From Laccaria trichodermophora (Eukaryota > Basidiomycota > Agaricomycetes > Agaricales > Hydnangiaceae), in assembly GCA_018417955.1 (NCBI GenBank), contig JACTVC010000001.1, forward strand, positions 3,224,001-3,288,000: a stretch of 64,000 nucleotides of DNA. The letters run 5' to 3'. The notes beneath the pieces are model-generated. The model made no database searches, had not been told where the DNA came from, and saw only the letters and a list, made by a program, of their open reading frames with translations. The position numbers and the translations under genes were made by a program. Below, one piece after another: positions 1 to 10,939 of this stretch; position 1 is the first letter of the stretch; every line of letters starts with the position of its first letter.

Positions 1-1945
1 ATTGTTGAGGTATCCACAATATCGTTTTGGTCCCCAAGCGCCATTGGGCTCAATCCATTCCCGACTTGATAGAGCGAACGGAGCCTGTCTTTTACAGACA
101 AGCCGGTTGCCGACCATTCTCTTGCATGTATCTAGAGTGCAGGTATGATATTGTACTGCACGCGCAAGTCGTCGCTCGCGGTCTCTGCACTTGTTCGCGT
201 AGTCGGGTTCCTCGGGATCTAAAGGACGAGAGTATGCAATTTTTGTTTCCCGAGCCATCGACAAGACCGAACTTGCGTCCATCTCATCAATATCTGCTCT
301 TATAGTCGCCCGAATAAAGTCGCACACTCTCTCCCGAAAGGCTTCACTGGTGAGAAGCGATTTCATTTCCTGTGATGTTGGGGCACCAACAAGCCACATG
401 ATGATGTGAAGGTGAAGCGTCCCCCTGCCTTGGGCTTCCACCGTACCGATATAGCTGTTCACTTTTCCCACTATGCCATATTTTCTGGACACCTTCCGAC
501 CGCGTTTGGTACTGGTGATGCCGAACAGTTCCTCGAGGACGGCAGCCACAACAAAGTGAAAAAACCTAGCAGCTGCATACGGATCCTTGGCAATGTTTGC
601 ACTGAGCTCTTTTGAGGTTGGTACCAAAGTAGCGTCAAACCGATCCATATCAATATCCACGCCAGCCATGACTTGGGCGATAGGGTCTTGTGTATCACTT
701 GGATTTATGGTGATCCATAAACTAGGTGGGCACTGCATTACGGTGGTTCCCCATATTTTTGATCTGATATTTTTTCTCGATTCGTCAGTGCCTTGTACAT
801 GAGAACGGACAGCTGTGAGTTGCGACCGAAGAGCCTGAACGGAAGGGTTCGAAAATGGAGCGCAGCGACTTTCCTCTGCGCTTGCTGCGACAAGATCCGA
901 TGGTTTCAGCATGCGGATTGCAGCTTCGTTTGCGCGGAACGTCGAGCGCTTGATTTGAAGAGTAGCCGATCGACATACCATTCGTTTTTGGATGACACCG
1001 AAGACTTGGAAGATGAATTGATGATCATATCTGAAACACTTGTCGTGGTATTGTAAAGCCCAGCGTGCGTGAACTTTGTAAGGCACGTCTTGGTCTCTGC
1101 CAACTTCGAATCCGCCTGCACCGTAAGGAAAAAGGACAGGGAAGCAGCCCAGAAGGTGATTTGGATTACTGGGACCACCGTCGGTCCTCATACCCGTATT
1201 CTTATCCTTTCGAGCGTATTCGTTGACAAAGGCACTGGATCGTCGTACTAGATAGCTAGGAGCACCATCTGATGGTTCGGAAGTGTTCGATAGTGCATGC
1301 GCCAACACATCGTTTTCTGTAACGCCGGATCCTGATATGTCTATCATTCCAGTGGATTGAAGAGGTATCACCGCCGGTTCTCGTTCTGATTATCAATCGC
1401 TCAATGGAATTCAAAAGACAGGTACTTCAAGCTTACGTTCTTCGCGATACATAGATTCTTGCATCTCAACGTCGTCCAAGGTGACGACACCTGAACAAAA
1501 TAGTGAATAAGGGTTTTCTCAGACGACGGATTGAGTGTACCTGAGGGGACTCCCGGGAGATAATCTTTTGAATGGGTGAGCGTGGCCGTCATGAGTAAAG
1601 CAGTTGACAACTGACCGTCTATTTCCAACTCTTCCATGTATGATTCACCGGCGTTTGTAGAACCAAGTGTGTCTTCATACATCGTTCAGACCAGTCGAAT
1701 TGATGGTAAAATTATAATACGCACCACGATGGTCTTCGTCGTCGACAGGTACATAGCCTTCATGTTCACGCGCCAATGATCCAGTATCGTCTGAATGCCT
1801 GGCACTAACAATTAGTTCTCTTGGTACGCCAGCTTCCGGGAGCTGCAACAGGTTTTCAAGCGAAATAATGATTTCCCTATATAAGGGATTGTTTTCTTTC
1901 AACCATTCCAGCGCGGCTTTCACCCGGCCTCTACGGTGATACGGA
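1..1945 (-). pseudogene. Helitron Rep/helicase, C-terminal-ward half (runs off the left edge)
   Basis: Reading the minus strand from 1945 down to 1 gives a Helitron-like N domain typical of basidiomycete Helitrons. It starts with a block like VKAALEWLKENNPLY (about 1925-1880) that belongs to the DUF6570-type region. Next come a PYGAGG motif (about 1125), the FQVFGVIQKR block (about 1000), a block like APFSNPSVQALRSQL (about 830) and WITINPSD (about 715). The HUH-type HLHIIMW follows at about 395-413. The Rep protein nicks and joins single strands in rolling-circle transposition; the helicase part would lie left of base 1. The frame is open from about 1120 to 1, but a T6 run near 1130 puts the PYG motif out of frame with its upstream part, and the N-terminal junction is also out of frame. 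I therefore call it a pseudogene. It is cut off from its N-terminal part (16532-16988) by element 1. Confidence 0.8.
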
Positions 1946-3609
1946 TGAAACCATTTCACCCGTATAAAATTCGATTTTAACGATTTTACCGATAAAGGTC
2001 ATCTCTAATAAATACACTACGTACAATTGCAATGATACAAAGAGTCAATGCGCATACCCGGCGCAGTTGACTAAAAATGCAAATGCGTGGAATCTGAAAA
2101 TAGAACGAAGGCCTTGGAACTGGCAGCAGTACGCGTCGTGACATTATACTTGGATCCTATCTAAGATTCACCTACCATGAAATAGAGCACGAAGAGGTTC
2201 TAGAGTAAACACCCAACGCAGGGAGAAGAATTGCATTACTACTAAAGGGTTTAGAAACACATAATGGATTTATTGTGGAAAACTCGTGTTTATACAAGAA
2301 ATACAGAAAAGACGACTTAGACGCCTAAACGGCATGTCTGAAATATTGAGAAGACTAAAATACGCCTAAACCGTAAACATACGAAGACTTAGCGTGGCTC
2401 ACGGCCATTCAGAAAGTCATGTACGGCAGTTCCCGCGTACGCATCAAAGACTGATGCGTCTGAATGTCACAAGTACAAACATAAGAAAAGACACATTCTA
2501 TTATATGAAATATAATAAGAACCCCCTGACATAAGAAAGACATTTGAAAACACCTTCGGAGTGTCTCCCGACCTCCGTAATGAAAAGACGAGCCAAGACA
2601 AGGCATTTTAATTAAAAAACTCGGAAACGACGGAAGACCGAAGACTATTGGTAAACGCGTACGCGTGCGCATCAACGCATCAGGAAACGTTAATCATTTT
2701 GTGATGTCATCTGTCAAACCGGTAAACCGGGCCATAGAAAGAAACACACGAGATCATGCCAAGCTAAGAATAGCTACGTCGGCTAACTCCGCGTACGCAT
2801 CAAACACTGATGCGTTTGAAAATGAAAGACGCGACACTACAAAAATCTGTAGTGTTCACAGAGATAGACTACGAAATATACCACACGTTCATTAAAATTC
2901 ATATTTGTAATTCGGACCGAAGTATCCCGCAATTAAAACACATGTAAAACATAGATAGGAGTTCCTGGAGTATATAAGGAGCGCGCTAGCAGGTCAAAAG
3001 GCAAGGAATCGCCCCCCGTTGACCAGCTAGTTGCACTCCAAGTAGAGACTTAGGAGGTGGACAGTTGTAATCAATTAAAAGGAGATTTCTTCGTGGTCAG
3101 ATAAGTACAGTGTGAACGAAGCCAGCGTGCTTGGGAGTCAACTTACTTGGAGACTTGGAATAAGAGGTTTTAAGGACACAGTATCATTTTAGACGAGACA
3201 GCGTACTCGTACACTTGGTTTTGGAGCGTAGTGACATAATAAAAACTCACGGGAGTCATAAAAGTCAATTAAAGTCGTGTTTTGTGTTAATAAAAGAAAC
3301 TGTGATCAAAGAACTTTGCATTTAAGAAACCAAGTTCCCAGAAAGATATACTTTGTTCTATTGAACTATTCTAAACCACACCTTATAATAAAAACCCAAT
3401 TTTGAACGAAAACTCTTGAGACTTAAACCTAAGAAAACAAAAGTGGTATTTCTTAATACCAAAGGCCCTCGAACTCTTGCACCGAGATTGTGATAGTGTG
3501 TGTGTGTGTGTGTGAGTGAGTGTTAGGTGTATAGGGTTTCCCCCCGACGCGCTTGATCCTTGTTTGCGTGTTTCGCACTTTCACGTTCATCCCCGTGCAA
3601 AGCGTATCA
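1946..3609 (+). repeat. Element 1 5' LTR
   Basis: The repeat begins TGAAACC and ends GTATCA, and is repeated at 14863-16526 with constant offset 12,917 (no indels). It contains a TATA box (TATATAAGG at 2971), a (GT)9 run near 3496, and several perfect short hairpins. These include ACGCATCA/TGATGCGT twice (2439-2459 and 2795-2815) and ACACTACA/TGTAGTGT (about 2833-2854). Confidence 0.95.
2971..2979 (+). promoter_or_regulatory. TATA box of element 1 LTR promoter
   Basis: TATATAAGG is the only strong TATA-like site in the LTR and lies about 640 bp before the LTR end. Transcription should start about 30 bp downstream, leaving a long leader before gag. The copy at 15888 is equivalent. Confidence 0.6.
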
Positions 3610-3611
3610 TC

Positions 3612-3629
3612 TGGAGCCCACCGCGAGGG
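3612..3629 (+). other. Primer binding site of element 1
   Basis: TGGAGCCCACCGCGAGG starts two bases after the LTR end. It begins with TGG, the complement of a tRNA 3' CCA end. It differs from the PBS shared by elements 2-4. I could not identify the primer tRNA. Confidence 0.6.
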
Positions 3630-3727
3630 TCTCCTTTTGTTTTTGATAAAGCAAAGACTTGAAAGTTTAGTGATCTACGGGATCAATTATTTAAACGAAA
3701 GTTTAAATTAAAACCGCTAGCGCTTGA

Positions 3728-5503
3728 AGCAATTTAAATACTAGTGCAGAGCCGTTCACCACGGCACCAAAAATCAGACAAACAGCGAATTCTATTAAAG
3801 CAGGGGAATCGTCAGGTTTACCACCTCCACCTAAACGAAAAGCTAAGCAACCTGCAACAGCAGTAGCGCAAAGGTTTCCGTTAAGAACAGAGACAGTATC
3901 CCAACCGCCTCCTCGCGTGACTCGTAGAAAAACTGTTAGGGCATCTGATAATATAAACCCGAACTCGTTAGCCCAAAGAAATATTACAAACATGCCAGAT
4001 AATACCCAAGATGAAGCTCCTGCCACAGGAGGCAGAAGATCGTCTAGACCGATGCCATTGCCAGGCTCTCGAGGAGCCCCTAACTTTGACAAGGAAAAAC
4101 CCATTGAGCTGTTAAGATTCATTGACCAAATGGAGGACTTGTTCACAGAGCATGGTATCGATAATGATCAAGAAAAGAAGAAACAATTAGGAAGGTACAC
4201 AGACCAAAAGACGGAATTCGAATGGCGAGCATTTGATACGTTTGCTCCTGAAGTTGAATACAAGGAGTTTAAACAGGCGTTGATCGATGACTATCCAGAA
4301 GCAAAGATGGCGGGAAAAGGAACACTGGCAAATTTAAGAAAAATTTGTAAAGACCATCAGCGCATCGATATTGATGACTTTATTGCACTTAAAAACCTTA
4401 CCAGAAGCTTCCGAGCAGAACAAAAATTACTCCTGACGCCACCCGCCTTGGTGAGCAACAGAGAATTAGTTGATATGTTTTTAGGATGCCTAAGGGATAG
4501 TTTCAGAGGTCAAGTGGAAGGAAGTCTCAATATTAAATTTTCCAAAGATGATAAAGGAAAAACTGCTGAAGGAAAAGAACGCCGTCCAGAGGATCCATAT
4601 CCTATCCTAGATGTAATTGAAATGGCTGAGACTATTGCAGGACGTGCACAAGGGATTAGCTCTTCAAGTGATACCCGGGTTGGTGTCAATACGACAGAAA
4701 CTCGGACAACAAGAGAGCATCACACGCATACTACGCCGGCACATAGTGTTAAGCTAGAAGATGATATCCGAGAATTAAACCAGAAAGTGGCGTTACTCAT
4801 GGATAAAATTACATCGAGTGAAAAAGCACAGATGAGTGCTTTCCAAGCGTCTAGACAAGAAATGAACAAATTAACTGAGACGTTAATGACCCAGCATGTT
4901 ACCTCAGCACCCACCATGAGGCAGACACAGCCTACTTGGAGAATGGGTTCAGATGGATGCTGGTACTGTGAAGAAACGGGGCATTTCGCGATGAATTGTC
5001 CTCATAGGGAAGAACATATTAGAACGGGAAAAATTAAAATGTCCGGGCATAAGATGTTTTTCGCGCTCACAGGACAACCAGTACCTAGAGGGACAAATGG
5101 GAAGTCTGCTAAAATGATTGTTGAGGAAGCTAGTAATAAAGATATGATGGCGCAAAGCAATATGTTTGCATCGCCTGGAGAAATTTACACACAGAACAGC
5201 GGAGAGCCAGGTATCGTCCAGTTGGGAATAGATGCTCGAGTTAAATCAGTATACACCAACCAGATTAGAGACTCGAGAGATGATCTTTTAGATAAAATGG
5301 CTACTCGAATTGATACGCTGTTGGGTAATAATGTGCCGGCACAGGTGGCACGTCCATCGGCACAAGAAGTTGACATAGTCAACAATATGAAAAACATTCT
5401 GTCATATTTTGAGGGACAGCAAGGTCAAGGTCAAGAAGCTGCAAGTTATGTAGCTACTAGACGCAGTCAAGCTGATACTCAGGGACAGCAGGGTTTCTCG
5501 TAG
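3728..5503 (+). CDS. gag: Gag-like protein of element 1 (zinc knuckle)
   Basis: The frame is open from 3728 to a TAG at 5501-5503, but the first ATG is only at 3992. The stretch before it (rich in P, K and R, with PPPPKRKAKQ) reads like protein, so the true start is uncertain. After a low-complexity lead comes an alpha-rich Gag-like section (about 4080-4650). A coiled region follows, then a CX2CX4HX4C zinc knuckle, CWYCEETGHFAMNC, near 4958. Gag forms the particle and binds genomic RNA. The end of the frame overlaps the protease frame by 28 bases, with a canonical -1 slippery heptamer in the overlap (5491-5497). Confidence 0.8.
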   Translation, partial: SNLNTSAEPFTTAPKIRQTANSIKAGESSGLPPPPKRKAKQPATAVAQRFPLRTETVSQPPPRVTRRKTVRASDNINPNSLAQRNITNMPDNTQDEAPATGGRRSSRPMPLPGSRGAPNFDKEKPIELLRFIDQMEDLFTEHGIDNDQEKKKQLGRYTDQKTEFEWRAFDTFAPEVEYKEFKQALIDDYPEAKMAGKGTLANLRKICKDHQRIDIDDFIALKNLTRSFRAEQKLLLTPPALVSNRELVDMFLGCLRDSFRGQVEGSLNIKFSKDDKGKTAEGKERRPEDPYPILDVIEMAETIAGRAQGISSSSDTRVGVNTTETRTTREHHTHTTPAHSVKLEDDIRELNQKVALLMDKITSSEKAQMSAFQASRQEMNKLTETLMTQHVTSAPTMRQTQPTWRMGSDGCWYCEETGHFAMNCPHREEHIRTGKIKMSGHKMFFALTGQPVPRGTNGKSAKMIVEEASNKDMMAQSNMFASPGEIYTQNSGEPGIVQLGIDARVKSVYTNQIRDSRDDLLDKMATRIDTLLGNNVPAQVARPSAQEVDIVNNMKNILSYFEGQQGQGQEAASYVATRRSQADTQGQQGFS

Positions 5504-6888
5504 GTTCAAGGATTGAGCGTTCTGGTAGGAATGCGGTTAATACCAGAAGTAAGAAAGCTCTTGAGAACCAAACTAAAGCCAAAAACCGCAGACAATTAGC
5601 AGAATTCGAAGATTCTGATGATGAGCAAGAAGAAGAAATTGAAGAAGCAGAGGAAGAAATTCCGCCAGTAGTAATTAAGAAAACCCAGAAAACTAAAGCC
5701 AAAAACCGCAGACAATTAGCAGAATTCGAAGATTCTGATGATGAGCAAGAAGAAGAAATTGAAGAAGCGGAGGAAGAAATTCCGCCAGTAGTAATTAAGA
5801 AAACCCAGAAAACTATACCAAAACCGAAAGAGAAGCCTAAACCACTTCTCCCAAGGGATGATGAAGAAGAGGATCCAGTGCCTAGGCATAAACAGTTACC
5901 ATACTTAAATATTCCTGACCTGAATGATCCTAGACAAAAAGAAGAAATAAAGATTGATAATTTTGAGCCAATTATTGATACTGAGAAAAGACCTGTTTCT
6001 TATAAACACCAAGCACCAATTGAGAATGTGACACACGAGAGAGAGGCTTTAGCGAATCTCTATAATGCCCCAGTCACACTGACGGCAGAGACTTTGATAA
6101 GCATTTCCCCAGGTATTAGACACGACTTAATTAAAGCTTTATCTAAGAAAAGGATGCCAGTACAACAGGCTCAAAACCGAAAAGTTACTATGATGGAAGA
6201 GCCTGACGTTGATGCGGTACCGTTAAAACCTACAAAATTTGAATTGGAGGCAGACGCGATATCCATTAACGATTTAAATATAAAAGCGGTTTTTATAGTG
6301 ACAACAAGAGATGACGGAAATGTGCCAAAAGGGTCTATCATAATCAGTGATCCAGTAGCGCAATACCTGCAGAGTTTAGGTCCGTCTGAGAAACCGAAAC
6401 AAATCTATGTTGCAAAGGAGTCTCATGCGTTACGAACCGTCTTCCCAGTGATTAATAGAATGGGACAGATTGAATGTTTGTTAGACGCTGGTTCTCAAAT
6501 TATTGCCATGGATGTGGAAGTGGCTAAGAAATTGGCCATCTCATGGGATCCAGACATAAAAATTCAAATGCAGAGTGCAAACAGGACAGTTGAACAGACC
6601 CTGGGTCTTGCTAAAAATGTACCTTTTATCTTTGGAACTATAACGGTATACTTACAAGTCCACATCATCACTGACCCTGCATATAAAGTGCTATTGGGCA
6701 GACCGTTTGATGTATTGACAGAGAGTACTGTACAGAATTATAAAGACGGGGGACAAACTCTTATCATAGCGGATCCTAATTCGACACAACGATGTGTATT
6801 ACCTACACACGAAAGAGGAAGACCACCTGTTGTAATGAAAGCAGAAATTCCTAAGCCATCTGAGGATTTTCGGTCTTCGATGAATTGA
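5476..6888 (+). CDS. Aspartic protease frame of element 1
   Basis: This frame is -1 relative to gag and opens at 5476, inside the gag 3' end. It has no good ATG at its start, so it is expected to be made as a Gag-Pro fusion. An acidic linker carries a 120-bp in-frame tandem duplication (about 5570-5809). Further on, LLDAGSQIIAMD (about 6478-6513) is the retropepsin active site in DAG form, followed by VLLGRPFDVL, the conserved helix before the protease C-terminus. The frame stops at 6886-6888. The next frame, again -1, opens at 6864. Confidence 0.8.
   Translation, partial: YSGTAGFLVGSRIERSGRNAVNTRSKKALENQTKAKNRRQLAEFEDSDDEQEEEIEEAEEEIPPVVIKKTQKTKAKNRRQLAEFEDSDDEQEEEIEEAEEEIPPVVIKKTQKTIPKPKEKPKPLLPRDDEEEDPVPRHKQLPYLNIPDLNDPRQKEEIKIDNFEPIIDTEKRPVSYKHQAPIENVTHEREALANLYNAPVTLTAETLISISPGIRHDLIKALSKKRMPVQQAQNRKVTMMEEPDVDAVPLKPTKFELEADAISINDLNIKAVFIVTTRDDGNVPKGSIIISDPVAQYLQSLGPSEKPKQIYVAKESHALRTVFPVINRMGQIECLLDAGSQIIAMDVEVAKKLAISWDPDIKIQMQSANRTVEQTLGLAKNVPFIFGTITVYLQVHIITDPAYKVLLGRPFDVLTESTVQNYKDGGQTLIIADPNSTQRCVLPTHERGRPPVVMKAEIPKPSEDFRSSMN
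5491..5497 (+). promoter_or_regulatory. Candidate -1 ribosomal frameshift site, gag to pro
   Basis: GGGTTTC read as G-GGT-TTC in the gag frame fits the X-XXY-YYZ slippery rule, two codons before the gag stop. A perfect 8-bp inverted repeat (TTCTGGTA 5520-5527, TACCAGAA 5541-5548) could form a downstream hairpin. Its spacer of about 22 nt is longer than the usual 5-9. Confidence 0.6.
5570..5809 (+). repeat. 120-bp tandem duplication in the Gag-Pro linker
   Basis: Two adjacent 120-bp units differ at one base (CAG/CGG). The unit is 40 codons and encodes a basic head and an EEE-rich tail (EFEDSDDEQEEEIEEAEEE), so the duplication preserves frame. Confidence 0.95.
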
Positions 6889-7139
6889 TCGAAGATCAAG
6901 GAGAGATCGCTGTAACCTTGATAGATGATGGTAATGGTGGTTTTGAATGCGAGTCATATACATTACCAGGGAATGGAAAATTTGAGCAAGAAGAATTAAG
7001 AAATCTTTACTTGCTCCAAACCTTGAGAAATGAAAAACACATAGAAGAAAAAGACCGTCCCGCGCTTGTAAGTTATTTAGGGAAATATTTCTCTGATGTA
7101 AATTTAGAGTCGGGGGGATCCAAAATGTTGAAACCATGA
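6864..7139 (+). CDS. Short linker frame between protease and RT of element 1
   Basis: This frame (-1 to protease) reads through an acidic stretch with [10 protein letters not shown] and ends at TGA 7137-7139, overlapping the pol frame. It has no ATG start and looks like part of a continuous Pro-Pol protein. Its entry point has only a T4 run (gat-ttt-cgg, 6865-6873), not a canonical heptamer, so this step may be a mutation. Its exit has the heptamer GGGGGGA (7112-7118). Confidence 0.6.
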   Translation, partial: GFSVFDELIEDQGEIAVTLIDDGNGGFECESYTLPGNGKFEQEELRNLYLLQTLRNEKHIEEKDRPALVSYLGKYFSDVNLESGGSKMLKP

Positions 7140-10100
7140 TGAATGTCATTTATGACCATGAGGATAAAGCAGCACCTAAGGAAAAGAAAGAGGATCCTGT
7201 AGAGACTAGAGAGACTTTTGTCACAAAGAAATACAAGCCGGTGGCACAGAAAATCAGGCCAGTATACCAAGACCTCCCAGATAAATTCAGAATAATTCGT
7301 GATATTAAAGGGAATCCTCTTGACACTCTCCCAAAGTTGAACAGGACACCTCCTGACTTTGTACCCACGGGACGCTACACTGAAGAGAGAAAGGAACAAT
7401 TTGACAAAGTCCACAGTGGTGACTTTTTGTGGCCAGAAGAACGAAAATTATTACACCATTTTATGATGGAGAATAATGAGGCTTTTGCATGGGATGACTC
7501 TGAGAGAGGAAGATTCAAACCAGAATACTTCCCACCTGTAGACATTCCTGTTATACCACATACACCCTGGGTATTGAAAAATATTCCTATCCCACCAGGA
7601 TTATTCTCAGAAGTATGTAAAATCATTAAGACAAAGATAGATGCTGGAGTTTATGAACCTTCAAATTCATCTTATAGATCACGGTGGTTTTGCGTATTAA
7701 AGAAAGACGGAAAAAGCTTGCGAATTGTACAAAGTCTAGAACCTTTGAATGCAGTCACAATAGCACACTCGGGTTTACCACCTGCAACAGATGCACTTGC
7801 GACGCATTTCTCAGGTCGGGCATGTGGAGGCATGTTTGATTTATACGTAGGATACGATGAGAGACTTTTAGCGGAGTCTTCTCGGGATTTGACTACTTTT
7901 CAAACACCTTTTGGTGCTTTGCGACTTGTAACATTACCAATGGGTTGGACTAATTCAGTACCAATATTCCACGACGACGTCACGTACATTCTACAAGACG
8001 AGATACCAGATGTTACGGTACCATATATTGATGATGTACCTTGTAGAGGTCCAGCAACCAGATATGAATTACCTGGAGGAAAATTTGAGACTATACCAGA
8101 AAATGAAGGCATAAGACGTTTTGTGATGGAACACTTTGAGAATGTTAACAGAGTGGTTCACAGGATGAAATATGCAGGAGGAACTTTCTCGGGTTTTAAA
8201 TCCACAATTTGTGCAGCTGAAATTACTGTAGTAGGTCATTTATGCACATATGAAGGAAGGAAACCAGAGACAGACAGAGTAAAAGTCATTGATAATTGGG
8301 GACCTTGTAAAAATCTGCATGATGTGAGAGCATTTCTCGGAACTGTTGGGGTATGCCGGATGTTTATTGAAAACTTTGCAAAGAAAGCACAGCCTATCAA
8401 TGACTTGGTCAGGAAAGGTGCTCCTTTTGAATGGGGGCCTGCTCAAGAAGAATCCATGGCAGAACTCAAGAAAAGTCTCAGAGAATGTCCTGCATTGGTG
8501 CCTTTAGATTATATTAATAATCCCAATCCAGTTGTACTAGCAGTAGACACCTCATGGAAGGCTGTTGGCTTTTACATCTTTCAAGATGACAAAGATACAG
8601 GAAAAAGAAACTATGCAAGGTTTGGTTCTATAACCTTGAATGACAGAGAGGCTAGAATGTCACAACCAAAAAGAGAATTATTTGGACTCATGAGAGCCCT
8701 TGAAGCTGCTTCATATTGGCTACTTGGTGTAAGACGTTTAATAGTGGAAACAGATGCAAAGTACCTTGCTGGAATGTTAACTAATCCTGGCATGGGACCG
8801 AATGCTACTGTAAATAGATGGATTGACAAAATCCTCATGTTCCACTTTACATTGCAACATGTAAAAGGAAAGACCTTTGCAGCAGATGGACTTTCAAGAA
8901 GAGATTGGCAACCTGGAGATGAAGTGTTTTCAAATTCAGAGGAAAACATGGATGAACCAGTGGGGACTCTAGAAGTCTTAGCAGACCCTAATGGTGGTGA
9001 ACCGCCATTGGATTTTGAAGACTTTAAAGACCAAATAGATACTCGTGGAGGTTATGTTCTATCATTAGCATTATCAATTGATGACTTTTATGATGAACTT
9101 GATAGAGAAGAAGCAATGAGTGAGCAGTTTGCAGAAAGCATCAAACAAAAGATTGAAAATGATAAGAATAACCTGACTTGTAGTGAAGAACAGAAGGACT
9201 TCTTAGGAACCTTTGTAGTATCCACTTTAATCCCAGATTTGAGAGCCAGGTATGATGAAATGGAAACAGAGGACCCATATCCTGAAGAAGGACGCTCTTT
9301 CCTAGGAAAGGCTCATGATGATTATCTGCCGTTAGTACGAATTTGGTTGAAAAATCCAAATGTTCGACCTGAAAATCTTACGGACAAACAGTATATTTCA
9401 TTTACAAGATTTGCAAAAGGGTTCTTTGTTGACAAAGAAGACAGATTATACAGAAGAAGCATAGATTCCAGACACAAACTGGTGGTAGACAAATCACATA
9501 GAATGTACATGATGCGTGCGGCTCATGATAGTCTTGGACATAGAGGTGCATATGCTACGAGAATGATGTTAGGAGAAAGATTCTGGTGGCCAGACATTGA
9601 ACGCGATATTACATGGTATGTGAAAACATGCCATCGCTGCCAAGAAAGGTCCAAAAGAATTATAGAAATTCCTCCAACGGTTACTCATACACCCTCTATT
9701 TTTCAAGTCCTTCATGCTGATACTGTTCACGTAACACCTGCATCTAATGGGTGTAAATACATTGTACATGGAAGATGCGCTTTATCCAGTTATATGGAAG
9801 GAAGACCTTTGAAGAAAGAAACGGCACGGACTATAGCACTCTGGCTATTTGAAGAAGTAATTTGCAGATGGGGCTGCCTATCCGAAATTATTACAGATAA
9901 TGGTGCTGTATTTCTTGCAGCTGTAAGATGGCTTGAAGAAAAGTACGGAATAAAAGGAATACGAATTTCCGCGTACAATTCTAAGGCAAACGGAAGAATT
10001 GAGAGACCACATTGGGATGTAGTACAAATGTTAGCCAAATGCTGTGGACCACAGAACCTTGCTAAATGGTATTGGTTCTTTTGGCAGGTACTATGGGCAG

Positions 10101-10762
10101 ATAGAATCACGGTTAGAAAGCGTTTTGGTTGCTCGCCGTTTTTCATGGTTACTGGTGCGCATCCACTGATACCACTTGATGTTCAAGAAGCCACATGGTT
10201 AGTTAAATTACCAGATCGTGTTTTAACTACAGAAGAGCTTATTGGCTATAGAGCAAGAGCTTTGGCCAAACACAGGGTTCACGTTGCAGACATGAGAAGG
10301 AGAGTGACCTTAGAAAAAATGACAAGAGTAGCAAAGTACGAAATTGAACATAGGAATAAAATCGTTGGTAGAATTTACAAACCGGGGGACTTGGTTCTTG
10401 TCAGAAATACGAGCGTTGAGTCATCCTTGAATAGAAAAATGAAACCACGATATTTAGGCCCGATGATTATAATCAGGCGTTCCAAGGGAGGTTCGTACAT
10501 TGTGGCGGAAATGGATGGGGCTGTGTTTCAAAATAAAGTTGGGGCCTTTAGAATTATTCCTTACTTTGCAAGGACTAAGATAATGCTTCCCGACGATATT
10601 TATGAAATCATAGACCTCAACAAAGAAAGCTTAGACAAATTAGACGAAGAAGGACTTGAAGATCGCATCGATTCGAATGACTATTACTTCGAAGGCGTAA
10701 ATTTGGACCAAAACGTTCAAGATGACGCCGGCAGAATGGAAGCAAATGACGACGATGATTAG
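7097..10762 (+). CDS. pol: Pol of element 1: reverse transcriptase, RNase H, integrase
   Basis: The first ATG is at 7136 (1,208 codons). Reverse transcriptase has its YIDD catalytic box at about residue 297 (8024), within VPYIDDVPC. RNase H has AVDTSW at about residue 471. The integrase zinc domain HX-HX-CHRC lies at about residues 797-836 and its catalytic triad at about D862, D921 (ITDNGAVF) and E956 ([10 protein letters not shown]), a DX34E spacing. A GPF/Y-like module (YLGPMIII) follows and the tail is acidic. All catalytic residues are present, so with the nearly identical LTRs this copy may be functional. It converges tail-to-tail with antisense gene B, leaving about 180 bp between them. 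Confidence 0.92.
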   Translation, partial: CKFRVGGIQNVETMMNVIYDHEDKAAPKEKKEDPVETRETFVTKKYKPVAQKIRPVYQDLPDKFRIIRDIKGNPLDTLPKLNRTPPDFVPTGRYTEERKEQFDKVHSGDFLWPEERKLLHHFMMENNEAFAWDDSERGRFKPEYFPPVDIPVIPHTPWVLKNIPIPPGLFSEVCKIIKTKIDAGVYEPSNSSYRSRWFCVLKKDGKSLRIVQSLEPLNAVTIAHSGLPPATDALATHFSGRACGGMFDLYVGYDERLLAESSRDLTTFQTPFGALRLVTLPMGWTNSVPIFHDDVTYILQDEIPDVTVPYIDDVPCRGPATRYELPGGKFETIPENEGIRRFVMEHFENVNRVVHRMKYAGGTFSGFKSTICAAEITVVGHLCTYEGRKPETDRVKVIDNWGPCKNLHDVRAFLGTVGVCRMFIENFAKKAQPINDLVRKGAPFEWGPAQEESMAELKKSLRECPALVPLDYINNPNPVVLAVDTSWKAVGFYIFQDDKDTGKRNYARFGSITLNDREARMSQPKRELFGLMRALEAASYWLLGVRRLIVETDAKYLAGMLTNPGMGPNATVNRWIDKILMFHFTLQHVKGKTFAADGLSRRDWQPGDEVFSNSEENMDEPVGTLEVLADPNGGEPPLDFEDFKDQIDTRGGYVLSLALSIDDFYDELDREEAMSEQFAESIKQKIENDKNNLTCSEEQKDFLGTFVVSTLIPDLRARYDEMETEDPYPEEGRSFLGKAHDDYLPLVRIWLKNPNVRPENLTDKQYISFTRFAKGFFVDKEDRLYRRSIDSRHKLVVDKSHRMYMMRAAHDSLGHRGAYATRMMLGERFWWPDIERDITWYVKTCHRCQERSKRIIEIPPTVTHTPSIFQVLHADTVHVTPASNGCKYIVHGRCALSSYMEGRPLKKETARTIALWLFEEVICRWGCLSEIITDNGAVFLAAVRWLEEKYGIKGIRISAYNSKANGRIERPHWDVVQMLAKCCGPQNLAKWYWFFWQVLWADRITVRKRFGCSPFFMVTGAHPLIPLDVQEATWLVKLPDRVLTTEELIGYRARALAKHRVHVADMRRRVTLEKMTRVAKYEIEHRNKIVGRIYKPGDLVLVRNTSVESSLNRKMKPRYLGPMIIIRRSKGGSYIVAEMDGAVFQNKVGAFRIIPYFARTKIMLPDDIYEIIDLNKESLDKLDEEGLEDRIDSNDYYFEGVNLDQNVQDDAGRMEANDDDD
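7112..7118 (+). promoter_or_regulatory. Candidate -1 frameshift site into pol
   Basis: G-GGG-GGA fits X-XXY-YYZ in the incoming frame (codon boundaries at 7113 and 7116). Shifting -1 here enters the pol frame, which is open from 7097. A G6 run is also a common place for sequencing or replication indels, so error remains an alternative. An ATGA stop/start overlap at 7136-7139 would allow reinitiation instead. Confidence 0.5.
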
Positions 10763-10939
10763 TTTATTAAAAACACGACAGGTTCTTTCTGAGTTAAAAG
10801 AGACGATGAAAACTGCAAACAGGACTATACGGAAGATAAAGGCGCGCGCGCGCGCAAAAACAGATCATCTAGATTTTAAATGTACTATGAAAATACATAA
10901 GGACTCTAGGTGCCCTACTAAGTCCGTATAATTACCTAC

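Noticed and set aside
3703..4146. 147-codon minus-strand ORF opposite gag
   Set aside because: Shadow of the gag frame; the antisense genes of element 1 are instead supported by phased introns.
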